Positions 28,360-40,898 of a DNA stretch of 64,000 nt are shown one piece after another; within the stretch, counting starts at the first letter, position 1; each line of letters begins with the position of its first letter. The position numbers were made by a program, and so were the translations under genes. Source of the stretch: Silanimonas sp. (GTDB taxonomy: Bacteria > Pseudomonadota > Gammaproteobacteria > Xanthomonadales > Xanthomonadaceae); the NCBI GenBank assembly GCA_018334015.1, contig JAGXTI010000034.1, forward strand, positions 62,001 through 126,000, given 5' to 3'. The notes beneath the pieces were generated by a model. It was not told the DNA's origin. It searched no databases and saw only the letters and a list, made by a program, of their open reading frames with translations.

Positions 28360-29493
28360 TCAGCGCGGCAGCAGTTCGACCCGGGCGATCTGGCCGTTGC
28401 GGGCGTCGGTCAGCACATAGAGCGCGCCGTCCGGGCCCTGGCGCACGTCACGGATGCGCTGGTTCCAGTCATCGAGCAGCACCTCGCGATGACTGACCCG
28501 CTCGCCGTCCAGTTCCAAGCGCTCCAGCCGGGTCAGCGCCAGGCCACCGACGAAGAGATCGTCCTGCCAGGCCGGGAACCGCCCGCCGGTGAGGAAGGCC
28601 ATGCCCGAAACCCCGATCGAAGGCGTCCACTGGTACAGCGGCTGTTCCATGCCGGTCTTCTCGGTGAGGCCCTCGCCGATGGTGGTGCCGGTGTAGTTGA
28701 CGCCGAAGGTGATCACCGGCCAGCCGTAGTTGCGCCCGGCGCGCGCCACGTTGATCTCGTCGCCGCCGCGTGGCCCGTGTTCGTGGGTCCAGAGCAGGCC
28801 GGTGCCGGGGTGCAGGGCCATGCCCTGGATGTTGCGATGGCCGTAGCTGAAAAGGCCAGGATGGGTTCCTGCGCGGTCGGCGAAGGGCAGGCCCGGTGCC
28901 GGCGTGCCGTCATCCTTGATCCGGAACAGCTTGCCCTGGCCGAGGGCCAGATCCTGCGCGGTGTCCTGCATGCCGCGGTCGCCGGTGCCGACGAACAGCT
29001 TGCCCTCGCGGTCGAACACCAGCCGGGCGCCGTAGTGGAAGGCGGTGTCGACTTTCGGCGCCTGCCGGAAGATCACTTCCACACCCTGCAGGGCATTGCC
29101 CTCCAGCCGGCCCCGGGCCACCGCCGTGCCGGAACCGCCGCTGCCCGGTTCCGAGAAGCTGAGGTAGACCAGCCGGTTCTCGGCGAAACGCGGGTGCAGC
29201 ACCACATCGAGCAGGCCGCCCTGGCCGCGGGCGCGCACCCTCGGCAGGCCACTGACGGGTGCCGAGAGTTGGCCGTCGGCGCTGACGATGCGCAGGCGGC
29301 CGGGGCGCTCGGTGACCAGCATCCGGCCATCGGGCAGGAAGGCGAGCCCCCAGGGGTGTTCGAGGCCCTCGGCCACCGTGGTGACGCGCACGCTGCCGTG
29401 CTCGCTCGGGAACTCGCGGCTCGCGGCGGTGGCAACCACGCTGCCGAGCAGCAGGGAAAGGGCGAGGGCGAGGGCGGTCGGGGAGCGGGGCAT
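28360..29493 (-). CDS. PQQ-dependent aldose sugar dehydrogenase-like protein (YliI family)
   Basis: The 377-residue exported protein starts with a signal peptide (SPTALALALSLLLGSVVATAA). It has the beta-propeller pattern of soluble glucose/aldose sugar dehydrogenases: HPWGLAFLPDGRMLVTERPGRL, RLVFDREGKLFVGTGDRG and HEHGPRGGDEIN near the PQQ and calcium site, and GPDGALYVLTDARNG at the end. Such periplasmic enzymes oxidise aldoses and need PQQ supplied from elsewhere. AAGGAA lies before the ATG at 29491-29493. It follows a flavoprotein gene on the same strand after 53 bases. Confidence 0.88.
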   Translation of the reverse strand: MPRSPTALALALSLLLGSVVATAASREFPSEHGSVRVTTVAEGLEHPWGLAFLPDGRMLVTERPGRLRIVSADGQLSAPVSGLPRVRARGQGGLLDVVLHPRFAENRLVYLSFSEPGSGGSGTAVARGRLEGNALQGVEVIFRQAPKVDTAFHYGARLVFDREGKLFVGTGDRGMQDTAQDLALGQGKLFRIKDDGTPAPGLPFADRAGTHPGLFSYGHRNIQGMALHPGTGLLWTHEHGPRGGDEINVARAGRNYGWPVITFGVNYTGTTIGEGLTEKTGMEQPLYQWTPSIGVSGMAFLTGGRFPAWQDDLFVGGLALTRLERLELDGERVSHREVLLDDWNQRIRDVRQGPDGALYVLTDARNGQIARVELLPR

Positions 29494-29546
29494 GGGCGTT
29501 CCTTGGCGGGGGTGAAGCTGGATGGTCGAAGCTTGCCGACTTCCGA

Positions 29547-30830
29547 TCAAGTGCGGCAGGGTGAAGAAGACCGGTTGGGTCCGGCAGACGCGGTCACATG
29601 CGCCGCCGCGGCACGGCCGGCCCGCGCGCCACTGGCGAAACAGGCAGTGAGCAGGTAACCCCCGGTGGGAGCGTCCCAGTCGAGCATTTCGCCGCAGGCG
29701 AACCAGCCGGGCAGGGCGCGAATCGCCAAACGCGGGTCGATGCCCTCGAGTGCCAGACCACCTGCCGTGCTGATCGCCTCGGCGATCGGTCGGGCTGCTC
29801 GCAAGGTCAGCGGCAGGGCCTTGATCGCGCTGGCGAGTTGCACCGCGTCGGCGAACACCGCCGCAGGCAACAGCTCGCGCAGCAGAGCGGCTTTGACCCC
29901 GTCGAGCCTGAGCCGGCGACGCAGGGTTTCGCTCAGGGATCGGCCCGCTCGCGGCTGCGTGAGCGCCTCGCGCACACGTTCGACTGGGCTGCCCGGTAGC
30001 AGGTCGAGCTGCAGTCTGGCCCGCCCTTCGCGACGCAGCTGTTCCCGCAGGTCTGGGCCGATGGCGTAGAGCAAACTGCCCTCCAGGCCGTATTCGCTCA
30101 GCACGCATTCGCCCTGGCGCTGCCGGGGCTGGCCATCGGCCGCGGTCCAGTGGGCGATCACCGGCTTCAAGGGGGCGCCGGCAAAGCCTTGGCGCAGGTG
30201 CTCGCTCCAAGGGTGTTCGAAGCCGCAGTTCGAGGCCTCCAAGGCCTGCACCGGCACCCCGCGTGCAGCGAGCCAGGGCAGCCAGGCGCCGTCCGAGCCG
30301 AGCTGCGGCCAACTGCCGCCGCCCAGGGCCAGCACCACCGCCTTGGCTTCCAGTCGGCGTGGCCCCTGCGGCGTGTCAAAGCTGATCGCACCCCCGGCAT
30401 CGAAGCCCGTCCAGCGGTGCCGCATGTGCAGACGCACGCCCTGCGCCCTGAGGCGCGCCACCCAGGCCCGCAGCAAGGGAGCGGCCTTGAGGTCGCTGGG
30501 AAAGACCCGGCCCGAGCTGCCGACGAAGGTCTCGATGCCAAGACCACGGGCCCAGTCGCGCAGGGCGGGGCCGTCGAAGTCGTCCAGCCAATCCGCCACC
30601 CGTTCGCCGCCACGACTGTAGCGGCGGTCGAAGGCAGGTCGGGCTTCGGCGTGGCTGAGGTTGAGGCCGCCGCGCCCAGCGATCAGGAACTTGCGTCCGA
30701 CCGAGGGCTTGGCCTCGAACAGATCGACCTCGATACCGGCGGCACGTGCCGCCTCCGCCGCCATCAGACCGGCCGGACCACCACCGATCACGACCACACC
30801 GGGGCCGTGCAGGTCGGGAGCCTGCGGCAT
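29547..30830 (-). CDS. HI0933/BaiN-like FAD flavoprotein (TIGR03862 type)
   Basis: This 427-residue protein has an N-terminal FAD fold, GVVVIGGGPAGLMAAEAAR, with the family's GRKFLIAGRGGLNLSHAE, followed by GSSGRVFPSDLKAAPLLRAW and the C-terminal GWFACGEMLDWDAPTGGYLL. These place it in the HI0933-like family, the branch often labelled TIGR03862. Related enzymes include flavin reductases, but the substrate is unknown. It starts eight bases after the FKBP gene's stop in the same direction, so they probably share a transcript. Confidence 0.82.
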   Translation of the reverse strand: MPQAPDLHGPGVVVIGGGPAGLMAAEAARAAGIEVDLFEAKPSVGRKFLIAGRGGLNLSHAEARPAFDRRYSRGGERVADWLDDFDGPALRDWARGLGIETFVGSSGRVFPSDLKAAPLLRAWVARLRAQGVRLHMRHRWTGFDAGGAISFDTPQGPRRLEAKAVVLALGGGSWPQLGSDGAWLPWLAARGVPVQALEASNCGFEHPWSEHLRQGFAGAPLKPVIAHWTAADGQPRQRQGECVLSEYGLEGSLLYAIGPDLREQLRREGRARLQLDLLPGSPVERVREALTQPRAGRSLSETLRRRLRLDGVKAALLRELLPAAVFADAVQLASAIKALPLTLRAARPIAEAISTAGGLALEGIDPRLAIRALPGWFACGEMLDWDAPTGGYLLTACFASGARAGRAAAAHVTASAGPNRSSSPCRT

Positions 30831-30838
30831 GCGGTCGA

Positions 30839-31291
30839 TCAGCGCGGGGCTTCGATGCCGACCAGCTCGACTTCGAACAGCAGGGGCTGGTGCGGCGGGA
30901 TGGTGCGGCCGGCGCCGCGGCGGCCGTAAGCGAGGTCGGCCGGGATGGCCAGTTCGCGGATTTCACCGACCTGCATGCCGAGCACCCCTTCGTCCCAGCC
31001 ACGGATGACGCGGCCCTGACCGAGCGGAAACACCAGTGGTTCGCCGCGCGGTCGCGAGCTGTCGAACTCGGTACCGCGGCGGCCGGGTTCGCGTTCGTCG
31101 TAGAGCCAGCCGGTGTAGTGCACCTGCACCGTGTCGCCACTGCGCGCAATGGCGCCGTCACCAACGCGCAGCACGCGAACTTCGAGTTCGACCGGCGCGC
31201 CGCCGGGTGGCGGGCCGGGGTCGCGGGTGCAGGCGGCGAGGCCAAGGGCGATAACGAGCAGCAGCAGTCGGGTCAGGGTGGGCATGGGCAT
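30839..31291 (-). CDS. FKBP-type peptidyl-prolyl isomerase, lipoprotein
   Basis: The product, 150 residues from ATG 31291 or 148 from ATG 31285, has a lipoprotein signal ending LGLAAC, so it is probably anchored at the envelope by its cysteine. The FKBP domain follows: GDTVQVHYTGWLYD, FDSSRPRGEPLVFPLGQG, VIRGWDEGVLGMQVGE, IPADLAYG and the final LLFEVELVGI. It should speed cis-trans proline isomerisation in periplasmic proteins. It has the residues of an active isomerase as far as can be seen. Confidence 0.93.
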   Translation of the reverse strand: MPMPTLTRLLLLVIALGLAACTRDPGPPPGGAPVELEVRVLRVGDGAIARSGDTVQVHYTGWLYDEREPGRRGTEFDSSRPRGEPLVFPLGQGRVIRGWDEGVLGMQVGEIRELAIPADLAYGRRGAGRTIPPHQPLLFEVELVGIEAPR

Positions 31292-31303
31292 GGGCCGTGG
31301 GTT

Positions 31304-33217
31304 TCAGGCATCGCGCTTCGGTTTGCCCTTGAAGCCCGGCTTGAAGTTGTCGCCCTTGTAAGCGCCGGGCTTGAAGCCGGGTTTCCTGGCGAAACGGGGC
31401 GATGCGCCTTCGCCCTCGCCGTTGTCGTCCTTGGTTGGATCGTAGGCCTTGAGCATCAGGGCCTGGCCGGCGACGCGGACCTTTTTCAGGTGGGCCATGA
31501 TCTCCTTCGGCATGCCTTCGGGAAGGTCGACCAGCGTGTCGTTGGTGCGGATGTTGATGCGGCCGATGTGCGCGGCGTCGAGGCCGGCCTCGTTGGCGAT
31601 GGCACCGACGATGTTGCCCGGTTTCACCTGGTGGGCGTGACCCACGGCGATCCAGTAGGTGGCGAAGCCCGGCTCCGGTGGGCGCGGCGCGTCGAACTTG
31701 GCCGGGCGTGCCTTGGGCGGGCTGTCGTCGCGCGGTTGGCGCGCTTCCGGGCGCCAGCTCATCGGCTCGCCACGCGGCTGGCGCGGCAGCTTGTCGAAGT
31801 CGACGCGTTCGCGGCGCTCCGGGCGTTCGCCGCGCTCGGCGTGGCCCGGCTCGGGACGTGCCTCGCGGCTGGGCGGTTCCATCAACAGTGGTGTCTCGCC
31901 CTGCACGAGGCGGGCGAGCGCGGCGGCGATCTCGATGGCCGGCACGTTGTGCTCGCTCTCGTAGCGTTCGACCAGACTGCGGTAGACGCTGACGTCCTCG
32001 AGTTGCCGGGCCTGGGTGATGCGATCGAGGAAGCGGCTGATCCGGGAGTCGTTCACCGCCTGCACCGAGGGCAGGGTCATCGGCTCGATCGGCTGGCGGG
32101 TGGCGCGCTCGATGGCCTTGAGCATGCCGCGCTCGCGCGGGCTGACGAACAAGATGGCCTCACCGCTGCGTCCAGCCCGGCCGGTGCGGCCGATGCGGTG
32201 GACGTAGCTCTCGGTGTCGTAGGGGATGTCGTAGTTCAGCACGTGGCTGATGCGCTCGACATCGAGGCCGCGGGCCGCCACGTCGGTGGCAACCAGAATG
32301 TCGGTCTTGCCGTCTTTCAGCTGTTGGATGGTGCGCTCGCGCTGCGCCTGCTGCACATCGCCGTGGATGGCGGCGGCGGCCAGGCCGCGGGCGGCCAGCT
32401 TGTCGGCGAGTTCCTGGGTGGCCTGCTTGGTGCGCGCGAAGACGATCATCGCATCGAAGGTTTCGGCCTCGAGGATACGGGTCAGCGCATCGAGCTTGTG
32501 CAGGCCGCTGACCATCCACATCCGCTGGCGGATGTTGGTGGCCGTGGTGGTCTTGGCCTTGATCGCCACTTCGACCGGATTTTTCAGATAAGTCTGGGCG
32601 ATGCGCTTGATCGGCGGCGGCATGGTGGCTGAAAACAGCGCGACCTGACGCTCTGGCGGGGTCTTCTTCAGCACCGCCTCGACATCGTCGATGAAGCCCA
32701 TCCGCAGCATTTCGTCGGCTTCATCGAGCACCAGCACCTCGAGCTTCGACAGATCGAGCGAACCGCGTTCGAGATGGTCGATGACGCGACCGGGCGTACC
32801 GACCACGACATGCACGCCGCGCTTGAGCGCACTCAGCTGCGGGCCGTAGGCCTGGCCGCCGTAGATCGGCAGCACCTGGAAACCGGGGATGAAAGCCGCG
32901 TACTTGTGGAAGGCCTCGGCGACCTGGATGGCCAGTTCGCGGGTCGGGGCCAACACCAGTGCGCCGGGCGCACCGGCCGGGCGCTGGGCGATCCGCGCCA
33001 GCACCGGCAGGGCGAAGGCGGCGGTCTTGCCGGTGCCGGTCTGGGCCTGGCCCAGCACATCACGACCCAGCAACAGGGGCGGGATGGTGGCGGACTGGAT
33101 CGGCGAGGGCGACTCGTAACCTACCGCGATGAGCGCCTGCATCAGGCTCTCGGGCAGGGCGAGATCGGAAAAGCGCAGCGGCGGCGCCTCGTGGGACTGT
33201 TCGGTTTCGGCGCTCAT
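31304..33217 (-). CDS. deaD: DEAD-box RNA helicase, DeaD/CsdA-like
   Basis: The 637-residue helicase has the Q motif region (LRFSDLALPESL), motif I AQTGTGKT, Ia PTRELAIQ, Ib TPGRV, motif II VLDEADEML, motif III SATMPPP, and motif VI HRIGRTGRAG. A C-terminal DbpA-type RNA-binding domain (GFATYWIAVGHAHQVKPGN) is flanked by Arg/Glu/Pro-rich and Gly/Lys/Phe-rich tails (PGFKPGAYKGDNFKPG). DeaD helps ribosome assembly and mRNA turnover in the cold and associates with RNase E, which is encoded about 10 kb away. It is divergent from uup. Confidence 0.93.
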   Translation of the reverse strand: MSAETEQSHEAPPLRFSDLALPESLMQALIAVGYESPSPIQSATIPPLLLGRDVLGQAQTGTGKTAAFALPVLARIAQRPAGAPGALVLAPTRELAIQVAEAFHKYAAFIPGFQVLPIYGGQAYGPQLSALKRGVHVVVGTPGRVIDHLERGSLDLSKLEVLVLDEADEMLRMGFIDDVEAVLKKTPPERQVALFSATMPPPIKRIAQTYLKNPVEVAIKAKTTTATNIRQRMWMVSGLHKLDALTRILEAETFDAMIVFARTKQATQELADKLAARGLAAAAIHGDVQQAQRERTIQQLKDGKTDILVATDVAARGLDVERISHVLNYDIPYDTESYVHRIGRTGRAGRSGEAILFVSPRERGMLKAIERATRQPIEPMTLPSVQAVNDSRISRFLDRITQARQLEDVSVYRSLVERYESEHNVPAIEIAAALARLVQGETPLLMEPPSREARPEPGHAERGERPERRERVDFDKLPRQPRGEPMSWRPEARQPRDDSPPKARPAKFDAPRPPEPGFATYWIAVGHAHQVKPGNIVGAIANEAGLDAAHIGRINIRTNDTLVDLPEGMPKEIMAHLKKVRVAGQALMLKAYDPTKDDNGEGEGASPRFARKPGFKPGAYKGDNFKPGFKGKPKRDA

Positions 33218-33331
33218 GGCAGCCTCGGGATGCCGGCGCGAAGCCGGACGGGAAGGGCGCGGAGTTTACCCGAGCCCGGGCCGCTTCGCCCCAATGCCAG
33301 CCAACCGGGTGCCGCTCGGGGCGGCGGCCGC

Positions 33332-33343
33332 TACAATGCCGGC

Positions 33344-33346
<3 letters not shown>
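33332..33346 (+). promoter_or_regulatory. -10 box directly before the uup start: probable leaderless transcript
   Basis: TACAAT at 33332-33337 ends six bases before the ATG at 33344. Usual -10 to start spacing would place the first transcribed base at or next to the A of the ATG. GTGCCG, 17 bases upstream, is a weak -35. No Shine-Dalgarno sequence is present. Confidence 0.6.
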
Positions 33347-35263
<1,917 letters not shown>

Positions 35264-35294
35264 GCCCGAGGCTCGGTCGCGGGGCCGGGGCGGG

Positions 35295-35300
35295 TACACT
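35295..35300 (+). promoter_or_regulatory. Candidate -10 box of the NAD-glutamate dehydrogenase gene
   Basis: TACACT lies 34 bases before the ATG at 35335. The leader would be about 28 bases and pyrimidine-rich, without an obvious Shine-Dalgarno sequence. Confidence 0.35.
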
Positions 35301-35334
35301 GGCGGCTTTCACCCCACGCCCACGACCGCCCCGC

Positions 35335-38300
35335 ATGAGCGCCCCGATCGCCGCCCCGAACGCTGCCCCCGACGCCGAACTGACCGCCCTGGTCCGGGCC
35401 ACCGCCCTGACCGACCCCGCCGGGGCGATGCTGGTGGATTTTGTCGAAGCGCTCTACGCGCGCCTGCCGACCGAGGAGCGGGCCCTGCGGCCGGCGGCCG
35501 ATTGGCTGGCTTTGGCCCGGGAGTTTCTCGATTTCGCCATTGAGCGGCAGGTCGGCCTGCCCAAACTGCGCCTGTTCAATCCCGGCACCGGTGGTCACAG
35601 CGTGCTGCAGGTGGTCAACGATGACATGCCCTTCCTCGTCGATTCGATCAGCATGGCGCTGGCCGAGCAGGGCATCGGCACCCACCTGCTGGTGCATCCG
35701 GTGGTCAGGCTGCGCCGCGAGTCGGGGCGTCTGCTGGCGATCGGTGCGGGTGCGGCCGAATCGCTGATGCATGTCGAGATCGACCGTCAGCCGGCCGAGG
35801 AGCTGCCGGCCCTGCAGGCCCGGCTGGAGGCCGCGCTGGCCGATGTGCGCGCTTGTGTGCAGGACTGGTCGGCCATGCGCGAGGTGATGGTGCGTGCTGC
35901 TGCTGAACTTTCCAGCCGGCCTTTGCCGGTCAACAACGTGGTCCGCGCCGAGGCGCAGGATTTTCTCAACTGGGCGGCCGACAACCATTTCACTTTTCTC
36001 GGTTACCGCGAGTACCGGGTCAGTGGCGAGGGCGATGCGCGGATGCTGGTGCCGGTCGAGGGCAGTGGACTCGGTCTGATGCGGCATGCGCCCTCGTACG
36101 GTCCTCGTCCGCTCGGCGAGGTGATGGCGCAACGTCGCAGCGGCGAGCGTGACGTGCTGATCCTGACCAAGACCAATGCCCGCGCCACCGTCCATCGCCC
36201 GGGCTACATGGATTACATCGGCGTTCTGGTCTACGACGCCGACGGCAATGCGGTGGCCGAACAGCGTTTCCTCGGCCTCTACACCTCGGGCGCCTACAAC
36301 CGTCGGCCCTGGGAGATCCCGCTGGTCCGCCGTCGCCACGACCAGATCATGGAACGTTCCGGTCTCGCGCCGGGCAGCCACAGCGGCAAGGCCCTGCGCC
36401 ACATCCTCGACACCCTGCCGCGTGACGAGCTGTTCCAGGCCTCGACCGACGAACTTTCCACCACGGCGATGGGCATCCTCGCCCTGCACGAACGCCCGCG
36501 CAGCCGGCTGTTCCTGCGCCGCGACCGGTACGGCCGTTTCTTCACCGCGCTCGTTTACATCCCGCGCGACCGCTTCAGTGGCGAGGTCCGCAGTCGCATC
36601 GAAACCCTGTTGCGCGAAGCTTTGCAGGGAGGCCGTCTCGATTCCAGCATCCACATCGGCAGCTCACCGCTGGCGCAGATGTACCTGGTGGTGCGGCCAC
36701 TCGCCGGCACCCGGGTCGACGCCGACCCGGTGCAATTGGAGCAGCGCATCGCCGCCATCGTCCGCAACTGGTACGACGGCCTGCGCGAGGCGCTGGTGCG
36801 CCTGCGCGGCGAGGGCGAGGGTCTGCGCCTGGCACGGCGTTTCGCCAAAGGGCTGCCGCCCGGTTACATGGACGCGGTGCCGCCCGAAGCGGCCGCCGTC
36901 GATCTGGTGCAGGCCGACCAACTGGCCAGCGAGACCGACCTGAAGCTTTCGCTCTACGAAGACGCCGAGGGACTACGGTTCAAGGCGATCCGGCTCGATC
37001 GCGCGATCGCCCTCAGTGATGCGCTGCCGATGCTGGAGAACCTCGGTCTGCGCATCCTCTCCGAGCATCCCTACGAACTCGACGGCGGCGGTCGAACCAT
37101 CGCCATCCAGGATTTCGTGGTGCAGGCGCAATGCCCGCTCGATGATCTGGCGAGTGCGCAACGCCATTTCGAGGATGCCTTCGCCCGTGTCTGGCGTGGT
37201 GAAGCCGAGAACGACGGTTTCAACCGCCTTGTTCTGGTCGCCGGGATCGACTGGCGGCAGGTGGCGATGCTGCGCGGTTACGCCAAGTACCTGTTGCAGA
37301 CCGGTGTGCCGTTCTCGCAGGCCTACATGGAAGAAACCCTGGTGCGTTACCCGCAGGTGGCGCAGCTGCTGGTCGAACTCTTCGAGGCCCGCTTCGATCC
37401 GCGCCGTGAGCACAGCCCTGAGGCCCGTGCTGTGGCCATCGCCGGCCTCGACGAAGCCATCGGTCAGGCCCTGGAACAGGTGTCGAGCCTCGACGAAGAC
37501 CGCATCCTGCGCAGCCTCAAGGCCGTGATCCAGGCCACATTGCGCACCAGCTTTTTCCAGAACAAGGGCCGCGATTTCATCAGCTTCAAGTTCGACCCGG
37601 CCAAGGTGCCCGATCTGCCGAAGCCGAAGCCCTACCGCGAGATTTTCGTCTACTCACCATCGGTGGAGGGCGTGCACCTGCGCTTCGGCCCGGTGGCGCG
37701 TGGCGGTCTGCGCTGGTCGGACCGCCGCGAGGACTTCCGTACCGAAGTGCTGGGTCTCGTCAAAGCACAGATGGTCAAGAACACGGTGATCGTGCCGGTC
37801 GGCAGCAAGGGCGGCTTCTTTCCGAAGCGTCTGCCGCCCAGCAGCGAGCGTGAAGCCTGGCTGGCCGAGGGCATCGCCAGCTACAAGCGCTTCATCAACG
37901 GCCTGCTCGACATCACTGACAATATCGTCGAGGGCACGATCGTTCCGCCGGTCGATGTGGTCCGTCACGATGCCGATGACCCCTATCTGGTGGTCGCCGC
38001 CGACAAGGGTACGGCCACCTTCTCCGACATCGCCAACAGTATCAGCGCCGAACACGGCTTCTGGCTAGGCGACGCCTTCGCCTCGGGCGGTTCGGTCGGC
38101 TATGACCACAAGGGCATGGGCATCACCGCCCGTGGCGGTTGGGAATCGGTGAAACGGCATTTCCGTGCGCTCGGCCGCGACTGCCAGAACGAGGACTTCA
38201 CCGTGGTCGGCGTCGGCGACATGTCGGGCGATGTGTTCGGCAATGGCATGCTGCTCTCGAAACACATCCGCTTGCTGGCGGCCTTCGACCACCGCCACAT

Positions 38301-40122
38301 TTTTCTCGATCCGAACCCGGACGCAGCGATCTCTTTCGCCGAGCGTGAACGCCTGTTCAAGCTGCCGCGTTCGAGCTGGGACGATTACGACAAGACCCTG
38401 ATCTCGACCGGCGGCAGCGTGTATCCGCGCTCGGCCAAGCACATCCCGGTCAGCGCGGAAGTGCGCGCTGCGCTCGGCATCGACGAGGCCATCGAGCAGA
38501 TGACCCCGGCCGCGCTGATGAACGCCATCCTCAAGGCGCCGGTCGACCTGCTCTGGAACGGCGGCATCGGCACCTACGTCAAGGCCAGCAGCGAAGCCCA
38601 TGCCGATGCCGGTGACCGCGCCAACAATGGCCTGCGCGTCGATGGTCGTGACTTGCGCTGCAAGGTGGTGGGCGAGGGCGGCAACCTTGGCATGACCCAG
38701 AAGGGCCGCATCGAAGCCGCATTGAACGGCGTGCTGCTCAACACCGACTTTATCGACAATTCGGCCGGCGTCGACACCTCCGACCACGAGGTCAACATCA
38801 AGATCCTGCTCGGTGCGGTGATGGCCCGTGGTGGACTCACGTTGGACCAGCGCAACGCTTTGCTGGCCGAAATGACCGAGGAAGTCGGTGCGCTCGTGCT
38901 CAACGACAACTACCGGCAGAACCAGGCCATCAGCCTGATGGAGCGGATGAGCGTGCCGCGGCTGGGCAGCTTCCAGCACCTGATCCGCACGCTGGAATCG
39001 CAGGGCCTGCTCGATCGTGCCATCGAGTTCCTGCCCACCGATGCCGAGTTCAGCGAGCGCCGTTCACGCGGCCTGGGCCTGACCCGCCCCGAGCTTTCGA
39101 TCCTGCTCAGCTACGACAAGATCGTGATCTTCAACCAGCTGCTCGACAGTGACGTGCCGGAAGACCCCTACCTGTCGCGTGAGCTGCAGCGCTATTTCCC
39201 GAAGCCACTGCAGGAACGCTATGCCGCCGACATGGAAGGCCACCGCCTGCGTCGCGAGATCATCGCCACCGCGGTGACCAATTCGATGGTCAACCGCATG
39301 GGCAGCACCTTCGTCCTGCGCATGCAGGAGGACACCGGCGAGACCCCGGCGGCGATCGCCAAGGCCTACACCGTCGCCCGCGAAATCCTCAATGCCCGTG
39401 ACTGGTGGTCGGCCATCGATGCCGCCGACCTGAAGGTGCCCGAAGCGGCACAGATCGATGCCCTGATGGCGATCTGGCACCTGCTGCGCCAGTACACCCG
39501 GTGGTTGCTCAACCGCCCCGGTGAGGAGCTGCAGATCGCCGCGATGGTGGCGCGCTACGCCGATGCGCTGGGCGAGCTGCGCCAAGGCTTGCCCAGCGTA
39601 CTGCCGGTCGAAGCGCGGGCGCACTTCACAGCCAGTGCCGAGACTTGGGCGCGCAAAGGTTTCGATGAAGCCCTGGCGGCTGATTTCGCGTCCCTGCCTT
39701 TCCTCGCTTACGGCCCCGACATCGCTGCGATCGCCCTGCAGCGCGGGCTGCCGGTGGGTAAGGTGGCGGCGGTGTATTTCCTGCTTTCCGAGACCTTGCA
39801 CAGCAAGTGGCTGATGGACCAGGTTGAACAACTGCCGGTCGATGGCCGTTGGCATGCGCAGGCCCGCAGCGCATTGCGGGATGAGTTGCAGCAACAGCAG
39901 AGCGTGCTGGTCGGTCAGGTGCTGGGTGGGCTTGGTGCGCGGCAAGCGGCCGCCGAGGCGGTGGCGGCTTGGCTGGCGAGCCGTGGGCAAGGCCTGCGGC
40001 ATACCCTGGCCATGTTCGCCGACATGCGCACGCTGCGGAACATGGACTACGCCACCTTGCTGGTGGCGGTGCGCCGTCTGGGTCAGATCGCCGTCGCCGG
40101 CGAGCCGACCGTGGCCGGTTGA
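35335..40122 (+). CDS. gdhB: Large NAD-specific glutamate dehydrogenase (GDH-160/180 type)
   Basis: This 1595-residue enzyme deaminates glutamate to 2-oxoglutarate with NAD and serves catabolism. The size fits the large GDH family. The N-terminal half contains the ACT-like regulatory regions (for example [22 protein letters not shown]). The catalytic part has [20 protein letters not shown], the lysine-bearing [15 protein letters not shown] (about residue 824), and [16 protein letters not shown] of the NAD fold, then [19 protein letters not shown] helical C-terminal domain follows. No frame break is seen. An NAD kinase gene follows after 11 bases. Confidence 0.96.
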   Translation: MSAPIAAPNAAPDAELTALVRATALTDPAGAMLVDFVEALYARLPTEERALRPAADWLALAREFLDFAIERQVGLPKLRLFNPGTGGHSVLQVVNDDMPFLVDSISMALAEQGIGTHLLVHPVVRLRRESGRLLAIGAGAAESLMHVEIDRQPAEELPALQARLEAALADVRACVQDWSAMREVMVRAAAELSSRPLPVNNVVRAEAQDFLNWAADNHFTFLGYREYRVSGEGDARMLVPVEGSGLGLMRHAPSYGPRPLGEVMAQRRSGERDVLILTKTNARATVHRPGYMDYIGVLVYDADGNAVAEQRFLGLYTSGAYNRRPWEIPLVRRRHDQIMERSGLAPGSHSGKALRHILDTLPRDELFQASTDELSTTAMGILALHERPRSRLFLRRDRYGRFFTALVYIPRDRFSGEVRSRIETLLREALQGGRLDSSIHIGSSPLAQMYLVVRPLAGTRVDADPVQLEQRIAAIVRNWYDGLREALVRLRGEGEGLRLARRFAKGLPPGYMDAVPPEAAAVDLVQADQLASETDLKLSLYEDAEGLRFKAIRLDRAIALSDALPMLENLGLRILSEHPYELDGGGRTIAIQDFVVQAQCPLDDLASAQRHFEDAFARVWRGEAENDGFNRLVLVAGIDWRQVAMLRGYAKYLLQTGVPFSQAYMEETLVRYPQVAQLLVELFEARFDPRREHSPEARAVAIAGLDEAIGQALEQVSSLDEDRILRSLKAVIQATLRTSFFQNKGRDFISFKFDPAKVPDLPKPKPYREIFVYSPSVEGVHLRFGPVARGGLRWSDRREDFRTEVLGLVKAQMVKNTVIVPVGSKGGFFPKRLPPSSEREAWLAEGIASYKRFINGLLDITDNIVEGTIVPPVDVVRHDADDPYLVVAADKGTATFSDIANSISAEHGFWLGDAFASGGSVGYDHKGMGITARGGWESVKRHFRALGRDCQNEDFTVVGVGDMSGDVFGNGMLLSKHIRLLAAFDHRHIFLDPNPDAAISFAERERLFKLPRSSWDDYDKTLISTGGSVYPRSAKHIPVSAEVRAALGIDEAIEQMTPAALMNAILKAPVDLLWNGGIGTYVKASSEAHADAGDRANNGLRVDGRDLRCKVVGEGGNLGMTQKGRIEAALNGVLLNTDFIDNSAGVDTSDHEVNIKILLGAVMARGGLTLDQRNALLAEMTEEVGALVLNDNYRQNQAISLMERMSVPRLGSFQHLIRTLESQGLLDRAIEFLPTDAEFSERRSRGLGLTRPELSILLSYDKIVIFNQLLDSDVPEDPYLSRELQRYFPKPLQERYAADMEGHRLRREIIATAVTNSMVNRMGSTFVLRMQEDTGETPAAIAKAYTVAREILNARDWWSAIDAADLKVPEAAQIDALMAIWHLLRQYTRWLLNRPGEELQIAAMVARYADALGELRQGLPSVLPVEARAHFTASAETWARKGFDEALAADFASLPFLAYGPDIAAIALQRGLPVGKVAAVYFLLSETLHSKWLMDQVEQLPVDGRWHAQARSALRDELQQQQSVLVGQVLGGLGARQAAAEAVAAWLASRGQGLRHTLAMFADMRTLRNMDYATLLVAVRRLGQIAVAGEPTVAG

Positions 40123-40133
40123 GGCAGGCCGCC

Positions 40134-40898
40134 GTGGGTCGTCGCATCGCCATCCTTGCCAGCCCGACGCCCGAGGCGCAGGCGGCGAAGCTCGTGCTCG
40201 AAACGGAACTGGGCCTCTGCCCGCCCGCCGAGGCCGAACTGCTGGTGGCACTCGGCGGCGATGGCTTCATGCTGCAGACCTTGCATCGGCACGGTGCGCT
40301 TGGCCTGCCGGTGTACGGCATGAAACTCGGCACGGTCGGCTTTTTGATGAACCAGTACCGGCCCGAGACGATCCAGGAGCGGCTCGCCGTCGCCCGTCCC
40401 AGCGTGCTCCGACCGCTGGAGATGCGCGCGGTCACCGAGGGCGGTGCCAGCGTCGAGTCGCTGGCCTACAACGAGGTCGCCCTGTTGCGGCAGACCCGTC
40501 AGGCTGCCCATCTGCGGATCAGCGTGAACGGCCAGCGCAAGCTCGATGAACTGGTCTGCGACGGTGTTCTGCTGGCCACCCCGGCCGGTTCGACCGCCTA
40601 CAACTATTCGGCGCACGGGCCGATCCTGCCGCTCGGCACCGACGTGGTGGCGCTGACGCCGATCGCCGCCTTCCGACCGCGCCGCTGGCGCGGAGCCATC
40701 CTGCGCGCCGATGCCGAAATCGGTATCGAGGTGCTCGACGCGCTCAAGCGCCCGGTCAGCGCCACCGCCGATTCGCACGAGGTCCGCCAGGTGGTCGAAG
40801 TCAGCATCCGGCAGTCGCGCGAGCGCACCGTGACCCTGCTGTTCGACCCTGAGCACGAGCTGGCCGAACGCATCCTCGACGAGCAGTTCGAAGGCTGA
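40134..40898 (+). CDS. nadK: NAD kinase
   Basis: NadK phosphorylates NAD to NADP. The 254-residue product is of the short bacterial type, with the catalytic GGDGFML (about residues 40-46), the NE motif in [31 protein letters not shown], and [15 protein letters not shown] at the end. The GTG at 40134 is the only sensible start; no strong ribosome binding site is evident, and coupling to the GDH gene 11 bases upstream is likely. Its stop shares one base with the next ATG (TGATG). Confidence 0.93.
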   Translation: MGRRIAILASPTPEAQAAKLVLETELGLCPPAEAELLVALGGDGFMLQTLHRHGALGLPVYGMKLGTVGFLMNQYRPETIQERLAVARPSVLRPLEMRAVTEGGASVESLAYNEVALLRQTRQAAHLRISVNGQRKLDELVCDGVLLATPAGSTAYNYSAHGPILPLGTDVVALTPIAAFRPRRWRGAILRADAEIGIEVLDALKRPVSATADSHEVRQVVEVSIRQSRERTVTLLFDPEHELAERILDEQFEG